Notes under the pieces: generated by a model
The model's database searches: none
What the model saw: the letters and a program-made list of their open reading frames with translations, nothing else
Told to the model about the DNA's origin: nothing
Program-made: the position numbers and the translations under genes
From: Streptosporangiaceae bacterium
Lineage (GTDB): Bacteria > Actinomycetota > Actinomycetes > Streptosporangiales > Streptosporangiaceae
Assembly: GCA_030045215.1 (NCBI GenBank)
Contig: JASIBJ010000606.1
Coordinates: 1-8,042, forward strand
Reading direction: 5' to 3'
Length of the DNA stretch: 8,042 nt
Shown: one piece after another, positions 1 to 6,369 of the stretch
How positions within the stretch are numbered: position 1 is the first letter of the stretch
Layout of the letters: the number at the start of each line of letters is the position of its first letter

Positions 1-28
1 GCGAGCTACCGAACTGCTCCACCCCGCG
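1..28 (-). tRNA. Initiator tRNA-fMet, 5' part, cut by window edge
   Basis: Read on the minus strand from position 28, the sequence begins CGCGGGG TG GAGC and continues through a D-loop containing GGTA to the closing D-stem GCTC. This is the 5' acceptor strand, positions 8-9 and D-arm of a bacterial initiator tRNA-Met. The 5' end CGCGGGGTGGAGCAG is characteristic of initiator tRNAs and differs from elongator tRNA-Met, which normally starts with G. The anticodon arm, T-arm and 3' end lie beyond the left edge, so the CAU anticodon and the C1:A72 mismatch cannot be checked here. A promoter sits directly upstream. Confidence 0.88.
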
Positions 29-40
29 TCGTATTAACCA

Positions 41-69
41 ACTGTATGGGCACCTGGTGCCGGAGGCAA
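41..69 (-). promoter_or_regulatory. Promoter of the initiator tRNA
   Basis: On the minus strand TTGCCT (64-69) and TACAGT (41-46) are separated by exactly 17 bp, a standard housekeeping sigma spacing. Each matches the sigma-70 consensus at four of six positions. Seven nucleotides after the -10 box lies an A (position 34), about 6 nt before the tRNA 5' end, giving a short leader for RNase P removal. The spacer contains the palindrome GGCACC-T-GGTGCC (49-61). Confidence 0.6.
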
Positions 70-96
70 ATCACGGCGCCGGCCGAGAACGCGCGC

Positions 97-2967
97 TCAC
101 GTGCCGGTGGCGGCCAGCGTCGGCGAGGTCATCCACAGCACGTAATGAACGCGGGTCGGCGCGGTCGGCAGCTGGATGAGCTCGTGCGGATCTCCGGTCG
201 TGACCAGGTTCAGCACGCGGATAGGACTGCCGCCGAAGCGAGCGAGCCGCGCCTGGGTCGAGGCGAGCAGGACCGGCTGGCGCCCGCCAGCGGCAATGGC
301 ATGAACCACGAATTCCACGGTCGCCGCCGGCTGGCCGGCCATCGACGCAGTCGGCACCCCGCACATCCCCCTCACCACCTGCATGAACTGCTGGGCAGCG
401 GTCGTATCGACAACAAGCACCGTGGCATCGCGCGGCATTTGCGCGCAGAGCTGGCTGACGGCCTGGATCTGGCCCATGCCGGTGCGGCGCAGCGCCATGC
501 CCTGGGCTACCGGCTGCAAGCCGCCGCCTTTGGCCCCGTGGCTCAGACCCACGCCGAAGGTGGTGGAGAGAGTCGGCACCAGCATCGCCGCCGAGCAGAA
601 GAGGCCGACGACCGTCGCGGTAGCCCGGCTCGCGCCACGACTTCGGGCCCGGACCGTCAGCCAGGAGGCTGCCCAGAGCGCAGCGATGATCAGCCCGGGC
701 AACACCAGCACGACGAGCCTGCGGCTGGCCCACGGTTGGTCCGGCACGATGTCGGGCTGCCAGAGGACCACAGCCGACCCGGCGCAGAAGATGGCCAGCG
801 GCAGCGCCCACATGCGCAACTGCCGGTCCGGGTCCCGCCAGCTCAGCAGGCCGCGCAGGCAGCGCCGGACCAGGAGCACGATGCCGAATCCGCCGAGCAG
901 CACGGTTGGCAGCCCGATATACCAGATCACCCAGTAGAGCGTCTGCTCGGCGTAGGTGCGGGTCGGGTCTACTCGCAGGCCCTGCTGGCGTTGCAGTGCG
1001 GCGATGAAGTCGGTGACGGCCGCGCTCGGATGGCCGTGCGCGGTCTGGACGTAGGGCCGGATAGCGAAGCCGATCAGTACCGCCGCGGCGACCAGCGCGC
1101 CCGCCTCCGGTAGCCAGCGCAGCGGGATCTTCTTCAACATCCTCGGCACGACGCGGCGCACGTACGCGAGCCGCTTCAGCTGCCCGCCGATGAGGCACAG
1201 CGCAAGCAACCACACGGCGACGACCCCGGCAATGGCGACCGTCAGACCGACGGTGTCCACGAACGCCCGGTCGAGCAGGAACGCACCGAGCCCGCCGTAG
1301 GCCGCGCCCACGATGAGCCCAATGAGGAACGGGGTCGCCTGGGGCCGGCGTCCGATGACAAGGATCGCGCCAAACGGGATGACCGGCAGCAGGTACAGCA
1401 GGCTGTCCAGGCTGATAAGGATGGCCAGGCCCAGTGACAGGCCGGCCAGCACGGCCAGCGCGCTGGGCGGGCTGGGCCAGGAAGCCAAGTCCACCGACCT
1501 GACGAGTCGGCGTACCCGCGCGCTGAGGAGGTCCAGACGCCCAGCGCCGCCAGGGCCAGGTTTGACGGGGGGCAGCACGATGGTTTCCGTCACGGGCGGC
1601 TCGCCACCAGCCGACTCGCTAGCTGGTGCCCCGCCGACGGCGCTGCTGGCCGAGCCGGCGTCTGCGGCCGCCGCCTCGGAAAGCGCTCCCTCGAAGGCCG
1701 CCGCCTCGGAAAGCGCTCCCTCGAAGGCTGCCGCCTCGGGAAGCGCCCCTTCGGCGGGGAGCACGTAGACGTGCCCGCTGCCGGGCACGGCACCGACCGC
1801 GCTCCCGACGACAACGGGAGCCTCGCCTTCGGCGGGGGCGTCGGCTCGAGGGACCCGTCTGCTGACGGCACGGAGGATCAACGAGTCGGCCAGCAGGCAC
1901 AGGCCGCCGAAGAGCACGACCTGCAAGGCCGTCTCGCTGAGAGCCGAGCGGCTCACGTATTGCTGCGGCAGGCTCAGGCCGAGGATGAGCGCTCCGGCCG
2001 GCGCCCACTGCGGGCCGACCAGCCTGGCTATCAACCCGGCAAAGCTGAGCTCGGCCAGCCCGCCGAGAATGGGGCCCACTGCTCCGGCACCCGTCAGCCC
2101 GTGGGCCCAGAACCCGGCGGCCAGAAGCATCGGCATGCCGGACGTGACGGCGGGCACGACCGAGCTACCACTGGGGAGGAAGCCGATGCTCGCGAAGCTC
2201 AGACCGTGATGGACGCCACCGAAGGCCGACAGCGATTGCGGGACAGGCAGCGAGCCATGCTGTGCGATCCAGTAGCCGGCCTGCAGGTAGGTGCCTGCAT
2301 CCCGGAGCACGATGACCGACTCGGAACTCTCCCGCAACTGCCACGCGGTCAGGCCGACGACGACGGCGACGGTGGCCAGCAGCCCGAACCACGCGGTCCA
2401 GCCAGGCGCCACCCGATCCCTGGCGCCAAGCCGCGGCCAGGCGGCGGGAACCGCGCGCAGGCCGTTGACCGTGAGCGCCGCCGCCAGAGGCACGGAGATC
2501 AGCAGCACGGGCACCGGCAGGAAGTCGCCGCCCAGCAGCAGCGGCAGGCCAGGTATCAGCCAGGCGACGACGAGCACCGCCGGGAGCACGGTCAGCCGCG
2601 CGAACGCAAGCCCGGCGGCTTCGCCAGTCCTGGGGCGCGCGCTCGCGTCATGGCCAACCCTGGGGCGCAGGCTCGCCTCAGGTTGGCGACCGCTCTCGGA
2701 ATCGCGATAAGCGGTGGGTCGGCCGGCCCGGAGCCCGACGAGCCAGGCCAGCGAAGCCAGAAGGCCAGCAAGGCGGTCGGCTGCTGGGCGGAACATTCCG
2801 GTTCTGGCCGGGGCGGGGGTGGGCGCAGGCACGCGCGTGGCCTGTGATGTGCCGGTCCCGGCCGACGCGAGCCCTGTGACCTGATCGAGGCTGCCGGTAT
2901 CGGCCAGCTCGGTGTCGGCCGGCTGTTCGCTACCGGCTGTACCATCCGGGCGGTCGGTTGGGCGCAC
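97..2967 (-). CDS. Large polytopic membrane protein, probable GT-C (ArnT/PMT-like) glycosyltransferase
   Basis: The protein has 956 residues. Residues 1-120 are a Pro/Ala/Arg-rich, mostly disordered N-terminus. Hydrophobic helices follow at roughly 123-170, 188-209, 277-368, 500-595, 621-640, 681-701, 719-737, 747-771 and 782-803. A soluble, probably extracytoplasmic C-terminal domain covers about 804-956 (Cys841, Cys869). The first long loop contains D223 in LRDAGTYLQAGYWIAQHG, which resembles the D-x3-Y-x3-A-x5-G start of ArnT/GT39-type enzymes, where an acidic residue in that loop is catalytic. The ASRRLVVLVLPG stretch near 747 is like the late helices of these proteins. Such enzymes transfer sugars from polyprenyl phosphates on the outer membrane face. 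Residues about 370-495, between Arg-rich flanks, form a hydrophilic insert with tandem decamer repeats. GTG start 2967 is preferred because a -10 element lies at the right distance for a leaderless mRNA. The membrane nature is clear. The glycosyltransferase call is moderate and the substrate unknown. Confidence 0.8.
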   Translation of the reverse strand: MRPTDRPDGTAGSEQPADTELADTGSLDQVTGLASAGTGTSQATRVPAPTPAPARTGMFRPAADRLAGLLASLAWLVGLRAGRPTAYRDSESGRQPEASLRPRVGHDASARPRTGEAAGLAFARLTVLPAVLVVAWLIPGLPLLLGGDFLPVPVLLISVPLAAALTVNGLRAVPAAWPRLGARDRVAPGWTAWFGLLATVAVVVGLTAWQLRESSESVIVLRDAGTYLQAGYWIAQHGSLPVPQSLSAFGGVHHGLSFASIGFLPSGSSVVPAVTSGMPMLLAAGFWAHGLTGAGAVGPILGGLAELSFAGLIARLVGPQWAPAGALILGLSLPQQYVSRSALSETALQVVLFGGLCLLADSLILRAVSRRVPRADAPAEGEAPVVVGSAVGAVPGSGHVYVLPAEGALPEAAAFEGALSEAAAFEGALSEAAAADAGSASSAVGGAPASESAGGEPPVTETIVLPPVKPGPGGAGRLDLLSARVRRLVRSVDLASWPSPPSALAVLAGLSLGLAILISLDSLLYLLPVIPFGAILVIGRRPQATPFLIGLIVGAAYGGLGAFLLDRAFVDTVGLTVAIAGVVAVWLLALCLIGGQLKRLAYVRRVVPRMLKKIPLRWLPEAGALVAAAVLIGFAIRPYVQTAHGHPSAAVTDFIAALQRQQGLRVDPTRTYAEQTLYWVIWYIGLPTVLLGGFGIVLLVRRCLRGLLSWRDPDRQLRMWALPLAIFCAGSAVVLWQPDIVPDQPWASRRLVVLVLPGLIIAALWAASWLTVRARSRGASRATATVVGLFCSAAMLVPTLSTTFGVGLSHGAKGGGLQPVAQGMALRRTGMGQIQAVSQLCAQMPRDATVLVVDTTAAQQFMQVVRGMCGVPTASMAGQPAATVEFVVHAIAAGGRQPVLLASTQARLARFGGSPIRVLNLVTTGDPHELIQLPTAPTRVHYVLWMTSPTLAATGT
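1663..1752 (-). repeat. Three 30-bp tandem repeats coding a decapeptide repeat
   Basis: Three in-frame units (1723-1752, 1693-1722, 1663-1692) encode EGAL[PS]EAAA[FA], residues 406-435 of the large membrane protein. The second and third DNA copies are almost identical, while the first has several substitutions, mostly synonymous. The array lies in the long Ala/Pro/Glu-rich insert between two membrane blocks. It looks like an expandable linker made by replication slippage and is not a CRISPR or regulatory array. Confidence 0.85.
2617..2676 (-). repeat. Imperfect two-copy decapeptide repeat in the N-terminal linker
   Basis: Residues 98-107 (ASLRPRVGHD) and 108-117 (ASARPRTGEA) of the membrane protein match at six of ten positions. 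The DNA carries two copies of a TGGGGCGC..GCTCGC block about 30 bp apart. The repeat lies just before the first strong hydrophobic stretch, in a basic, cytoplasmic-looking segment. It is probably an old slippage duplication. Confidence 0.5.
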
Positions 2968-2973
2968 GGGTCA

Positions 2974-2979
2974 ACTGTA
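2974..2979 (-). promoter_or_regulatory. Candidate -10 box for leaderless transcription of the GT-C-like gene
   Basis: On the minus strand TACAGT is followed by six bases (TGACCC) and then the GTG start codon at 2967. This places the box at -12 to -7 if transcription begins on the G of GTG, the classic spacing of actinobacterial leaderless genes. No Shine-Dalgarno-like purine run precedes the GTG. No good -35 hexamer is visible; the best, TTCGGG with an 18-bp spacer, is weak. The same hexamer serves as -10 of the tRNA promoter in this window. Confidence 0.45.
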
Positions 2980-3085
2980 GAGGGCCGCTGGCCAGGTCCC
3001 GAACTTATGACTGCCCCGGTAACGACCGCACTTGTCATCCACGGCGACCGCGGGGACGGGCCTTGGCAGGCGCCTGACCGGCGCC

Positions 3086-3115
3086 CTGACCGTTACCTGC
3101 CCCGATCTTTACCTT
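3086..3115 (+). promoter_or_regulatory. Candidate promoter of the first LCP gene
   Basis: CTGACC (3086-3091) and TACCTT (3110-3115) are separated by 18 bp and fit loosely to -35 and TANNNT -10 elements. The result would be a 5' leader of about 85-90 nt before the ATG at 3209. A second -10-like hexamer, TAACAT (3147-3152), lies in the same A/T-rich patch without a convincing sigma-70 -35. I cannot decide between them from sequence alone. Confidence 0.3.
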
Positions 3116-3196
3116 CTAAGTGGGATTCCTCCTGCTAAACCCCACGTAACATTAAAGCGTAAGCAAGCGGCTAGGCCCCCGCCCGATGCCGTGGGT

Positions 3197-3203
3197 GAGG
3201 GAG
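3197..3203 (+). promoter_or_regulatory. Ribosome binding site of the first LCP gene
   Basis: GAGGGAG ends five bases before the ATG at 3209. A second in-frame ATG at 3215 would be 11 bases away, so 3209 is the better-spaced start. This site is the main reason to reject the upstream in-frame start codons. Confidence 0.6.
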
Positions 3204-3208
3204 CGTCG

Positions 3209-4777
3209 ATGACGATGAGCCGCCACCAGGACTCCGAGAATCAGCCGCCGGCCGATGAGCCGCGAAAATCCGGGACCGACCCGGGGTCTCGCAAGCCGAT
3301 CCGGCGCCGGCCTTGGCACCAGCACTCAACGGCAAGCCTGGTGCTGGCCTCGCTAGCCATCCTGGTCGCCGTGGTCTTCTCCGGCGGCTCGATCGTGGCC
3401 TACATGAAGTACCGGTCTGTCTGGGACGCGATCAGCCGCATTGACGTCTCGGCCGACCTCAAGGGCAACTTGCCGCCCATTGACCCGAACGCGATCAACC
3501 TCCTGCTGATCGGCTCGGACACCAGGTCAGGCGAGAACGGCAAGATCGGCGGATCGGACGGCATTGACGGCGCCCGCTCGGACACCGTCATGGTGCTGCA
3601 CATCGCTCCCGGGGCCCGGCAGGTCGATGTCCTGAGCTTCCCGCGCGACTCGGTCGTCCCGATCCTGAACTGCACGCCCGAGGCCGGGACGTCAGGCCAG
3701 TCCGCGCAACCGGGCCAGGTCGAGCAGATCAACGCGACGTTCGCCTACGGCGGCCCCGGCTGCCTGTGGAAGACCATCGAGGTGACGACGGGCATCCACA
3801 TCAACGACTTCATCGAACTCGACTTCGTCGGCTTCGAGCAAGCTATCGACGCGCTCCACGGGGTGTGGGTCTGCCTGCCCGCTGCGGTCAACGACCCGAT
3901 GTCGGGCCTGGACCTGTCCGCGGGCTTGCATCACATTTACGGTCGGCAGGCGCTCGCGTTCTGGCGTACCAGGGAGGACCTCGGAGAGGGTGACGACCCG
4001 CAGCGGATCGAGCGGGATCAGTTCCTCATGGCCTCACTGCTCCAGGGCATCGAGCGCAGCGGCCTGCTCCATAGCCCGGGCAAGATGCTGAGCGTGATCG
4101 ACGTCCTCACCGGCAACCACTACGTCACGACCGACCAGAGCCTGACCCAGAGCCAGATGTTCCGCATTGCCGAGAACCTTCGCGGCATCTCGACCGAGCA
4201 GGTCCAGTTCGTGACCGTCCCCTGGACGGACTACGTGTACAACTACAACTGGGTTCAGTGGGTGCAGCCGCAGGCCGACGACCTGTTCGCCGCGATCGCG
4301 CACGACACCAGGCTGCCCAGGTCGCCGAAGGCCACGAAGGGCAAGCAGCAGAAGGTCGCCACGCTCAAGCCCTCGCAGGTCCAGGTCGCCGTCTACAACG
4401 GTACGACCACGGATGGCCTGGCCACCGATACCGCGAACACGCTGAGCCGGCGCGGATTCGACGTGATAGGCCAGCCGGCCGACGCCGCGGCCGACACGTA
4501 CACCACCTCGGTGATCGACTACGCGACGGCCGCGGATCTCCCGGCCGCGAGGACGCTCGAAACCCAGATAGGCGGCCCGGTCACGTTGCAGGCTGATCCG
4601 CAGCTGACCTCGCCCACCCTGCAACTGATCCTGGGCTCCAGCTTCACCTCGCTGAAATCCTCCGCTCCGGCCGCGAGCACTGGCATGGAAAACCTGGCTG
4701 TTACCTACGGCGGCATAAGCGGCAACGTCAATATCTGCTCCGACAAGGCAGCGTTCGCCGGCCCCGACGGCGATTAG
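3209..4777 (+). CDS. LCP (LytR-CpsA-Psr) family glycopolymer ligase with LytR_C domain
   Basis: The 522-residue protein has a cytoplasmic basic N-terminus, one membrane helix (about 42-65) and an extracytoplasmic remainder. The LCP core (about 96-345) shows NLLLIGSDTR (97-106), RSDT (123-126), PRD (145-147), INATFAYGG (174-182), R253/R255 and RIERDQ (266-271). These are the Asp/Arg residues that LCP enzymes use for Mg2+ and pyrophosphate binding. LCP enzymes transfer polyprenyl-linked glycopolymers to peptidoglycan or related acceptors. A LytR_C domain follows (about 389-480, starting VQVAVYNGT). A short linker then leads to a C-terminal tail (494-522) shared with the next two proteins. Cysteines are only 155, 185, 222 and 510. 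It differs from its paralogues by an insertion around 108-122 (SGENGKIGGSDGIDGA) and by HGVW at 218-221 where the family usually has GGV. ATG 3209 is chosen on its ribosome binding site. Confidence 0.95.
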   Translation: MTMSRHQDSENQPPADEPRKSGTDPGSRKPIRRRPWHQHSTASLVLASLAILVAVVFSGGSIVAYMKYRSVWDAISRIDVSADLKGNLPPIDPNAINLLLIGSDTRSGENGKIGGSDGIDGARSDTVMVLHIAPGARQVDVLSFPRDSVVPILNCTPEAGTSGQSAQPGQVEQINATFAYGGPGCLWKTIEVTTGIHINDFIELDFVGFEQAIDALHGVWVCLPAAVNDPMSGLDLSAGLHHIYGRQALAFWRTREDLGEGDDPQRIERDQFLMASLLQGIERSGLLHSPGKMLSVIDVLTGNHYVTTDQSLTQSQMFRIAENLRGISTEQVQFVTVPWTDYVYNYNWVQWVQPQADDLFAAIAHDTRLPRSPKATKGKQQKVATLKPSQVQVAVYNGTTTDGLATDTANTLSRRGFDVIGQPADAAADTYTTSVIDYATAADLPAARTLETQIGGPVTLQADPQLTSPTLQLILGSSFTSLKSSAPAASTGMENLAVTYGGISGNVNICSDKAAFAGPDGD

Positions 4778-4877
4778 GCCGGGACGAACACCGCGCCAGG
4801 TCCTTCACCCCAGTCATTCCGGATCATCGCGCTGCGCACGGATTCTGTTCAGGAACGGCTCATACGTCTGGCGGCCT

Positions 4878-4901
4878 GGTCAGGGTTGACCGGGCGCCCG
4901 G
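4878..4901. repeat. Two adjoining palindromes upstream of the second LCP gene
   Basis: GGTCA-GGGT-TGACC (4878-4891) is a 5-bp stem with a 4-nt loop. It runs directly into the perfect 12-bp palindrome CCGGGCGCCCGG (4890-4901), sharing two bases. They end 28 nt before the ATG. No T-run follows, so a classical terminator is unlikely. An operator or a leader hairpin is possible, but GC-rich DNA also produces such palindromes by chance. I see no convincing sigma-70 promoter in 4778-4929. Confidence 0.35.
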
Positions 4902-4917
4902 CGGGTACGCACCGCCT

Positions 4918-4924
4918 GGGAGGA
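4918..4924 (+). promoter_or_regulatory. Ribosome binding site of the second LCP gene
   Basis: GGGAGGA ends five bases before the ATG at 4930. It is the strongest Shine-Dalgarno sequence in the window and fixes that start. Confidence 0.75.
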
Positions 4925-4929
4925 CGGCG

Positions 4930-6231
4930 ATGAGTCTCGGTAAGGACTTCCCGGTGTCGCTGAGACGGCCATTCCGCCGATCGCCCGGGACCCCCCGGCG
5001 GCGCTATAGCATCCGCCAGAAGGTCCTCGGCGGCGTGGCGATCTTTTCCGCAGCCCTGTTAGTCAGCGTGTCGCTGGCCGCCTACCTCAACTTCCGGGCC
5101 GACTGGAATGGCGTCACGCGGATTAACGTGGAGAGAGACTTGCGGGCCGCGGGAGTCAAGCTCCCACCGCCCGATCCGAACGCCATGAACATCCTGCTGA
5201 TCGGGTCGGACTCGAGGGCCGGGGTGAACCGGCAGTTCGGCGCCGGCATCACCGGCCAGCGCTCGGACACCATCATGGTCGTCCATATCGCGCCCGACGC
5301 GCACGAGGTCGTGGTGCTGAGCCTCCCGCGGGACACCGTCGTTCCGATCCTGAACTGCGCCCCCGAGGACGGTTCATCGGGGCAGGCCGCCCAGCCGGGC
5401 CAGGTTGAGCAGATCAACGCGACGTTCGCCTACGGCGGGCCGGGGTGCCTCTGGGAGACCATCGAGGCGACCACGGGCATCCATCTCAACGACTTCATCG
5501 AGCTGACCTTCACCGGCTTCGAGCACGTCATCGACGATCTTGGTGGCGTCAACGTATGCCTGCCGGTGGCGATCAACGACAGCGACTCTAAGCTGCACCT
5601 CAGCGCAGGCAAGCATCACATCTCGGGCCCGGAGGCCCTGGCGTTCTGGCGGGTCCGCTACATCGGCGACGGCTCTGACCTGCAGCGGATCGAACGGGAT
5701 CAGTACCTGATGGCGGCCGTTCTGCAGGGCATCGAGCGCAGCGGCATGCTCGGCAGCCCGGCCGCGCTGTACCGGGTCATCACCGACATCACCCGAAATC
5801 ATCTCGTCGCCACCGACACGGGGCTAACGGCGGGACAACTGCTCACGATCGGTGAGGACCTGCGCGGGACGCCGAGCAGCGCCGTGCACTTCATCGAGGC
5901 CCCGGTGGTCCCTTACCCCGGCAACCCCACGGCCTGGGTGCAGTGGGAGGAGCCGCAGGCCGCGAACCTGTTCGCCGCTATCGCCCACGACACCCGGCTG
6001 CCGAGCACGAGAACGCGGGGCAGGCTCAAGCAGGGCAGCCCGCCGGTGCTCGCCAGTGTCGGCCTCAAGACCAGGGTGACTTCGCCGGCCGCCAGCCCCA
6101 GCGCGAGCCCGAGCGCCAGTCCAGGCGCCAGCTCAGCGCTCGAGAACCTGGCGAAGCAATACGGCGGTATCAGCGGGAACGTTGGGATCTGTAGTGATTC
6201 AAGCGTTTTCTCTGGCCCGGACGGCCAGTAA
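4930..6231 (+). CDS. LCP family glycopolymer ligase, second tandem paralogue
   Basis: The 433-residue protein has an Arg-rich cytoplasmic N-terminus, a membrane helix at about 33-53 and an extracytoplasmic LCP domain. Motifs are NILLIGSDSR (87-96), RSDT (111-114), PRD (133-135), INATFAYGG (162-170), R241/R243 and RIERDQ (253-258), so the catalytic Asp/Arg set is intact. There is no LytR_C domain. After the core (to about 358) comes a Ser/Ala/Pro linker (386-402, repeating SASP) and then the shared C-terminal tail (405-433). Cysteines are 143, 173, 210 and 421 only. The gene begins 152 nt after the previous stop, so it may be co-transcribed or have its own promoter. It is closer to the third paralogue than to the first, sharing the FGAGI.GQRSDTI segment. 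Like its relatives it probably attaches a lipid-linked glycan to the wall; the polymer cannot be deduced. Confidence 0.96.
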   Translation: MSLGKDFPVSLRRPFRRSPGTPRRRYSIRQKVLGGVAIFSAALLVSVSLAAYLNFRADWNGVTRINVERDLRAAGVKLPPPDPNAMNILLIGSDSRAGVNRQFGAGITGQRSDTIMVVHIAPDAHEVVVLSLPRDTVVPILNCAPEDGSSGQAAQPGQVEQINATFAYGGPGCLWETIEATTGIHLNDFIELTFTGFEHVIDDLGGVNVCLPVAINDSDSKLHLSAGKHHISGPEALAFWRVRYIGDGSDLQRIERDQYLMAAVLQGIERSGMLGSPAALYRVITDITRNHLVATDTGLTAGQLLTIGEDLRGTPSSAVHFIEAPVVPYPGNPTAWVQWEEPQAANLFAAIAHDTRLPSTRTRGRLKQGSPPVLASVGLKTRVTSPAASPSASPSASPGASSALENLAKQYGGISGNVGICSDSSVFSGPDGQ

Positions 6232-6247
6232 CGGGTGATCCGCGCTC

Positions 6248-6262
6248 GGCCGTAACCCGGCC
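6248..6262. repeat. Small hairpin between second and third LCP genes
   Basis: GGCCG-TAACC-CGGCC forms a 5-bp perfect stem with a 5-nt loop, 16 nt after the stop of the second LCP gene. No T-tract follows, so termination would be weak at best. Its loop and 3' flank include CCGTAACC (6250-6257), which is complementary to GGTTACGG at 6330-6337 just before the next gene. Confidence 0.3.
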
Positions 6263-6369
6263 TCGTTCCCGCCCTGAACCGCTAAGGGCGAGACGTTGAT
6301 CACATCGCCTTCCGGTGCGCGCCCGTGACGGTTACGGGCATGGTCCGGGGGCAGGTATCCCGTGGGATC

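Larger units (their letters stand above)
2968..3208. other. Divergent intergenic region between GT-C-like and first LCP genes
   Basis: This 241-bp region separates two divergent starts. It contains a palindrome CAGGCGCCTG (3067-3076), two direct copies of CCTGACCG 12 bp apart (3073-3080 and 3085-3092), two copies of CTGCCCCG (3011-3018 and 3097-3104) and an inverted pair GGTAACG (3018-3024) / CGTTACC (3091-3097). The stretch 3105-3165 is clearly richer in A and T than its surroundings, as expected for a promoter. The region is open in the first LCP frame back to 3032, but that part lacks LCP-like sequence and is treated as untranslated. Confidence 0.5.

Noticed and set aside
28..36. TAATACGAC on the minus strand, like the start of a T7 promoter
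   Set aside because: Only the first nine bases agree and the rest diverges into the tRNA sequence. The match overlaps the tRNA 5' end and leader and is a coincidence.
1..96. Attachment site or integrated element at the tRNA gene
   Set aside because: Integration usually uses the tRNA 3' half, which is outside the window, and no integrase or direct repeat of the tRNA is visible.
46..1113. Long plus-strand open frame opposite the large membrane protein
   Set aside because: It is rich in Arg, His, Gln and Gly without any recognisable motif, starts in the tRNA promoter, and lies antisense to a frame with a clear membrane-protein pattern. It is a GC-rich shadow frame.
1663..1752. Tandem repeats considered as a CRISPR-like array or iteron
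   Set aside because: The units are contiguous without spacers, exactly 30 bp, in frame and inside a coding region, so they are a protein repeat.
1771..2847. Second long plus-strand open frame opposite the same gene
   Set aside because: Low-complexity composition, no ribosome binding site, antisense to helices and the acidic first loop of the membrane protein. Same explanation.
3122..3150. ECF-type promoter GGGATT-N17-CGTAAC before the first LCP gene
   Set aside because: The elements resemble envelope-stress sigma sites only loosely (the -35 lacks GGAAC), so the match is too weak to annotate.
3032..3208. N-terminal extension of the first LCP protein from an upstream in-frame start
   Set aside because: The extra 59 residues resemble no LCP N-terminus, cover the candidate promoter and repeats, and lack a ribosome binding site, while 3209 has one at good spacing.
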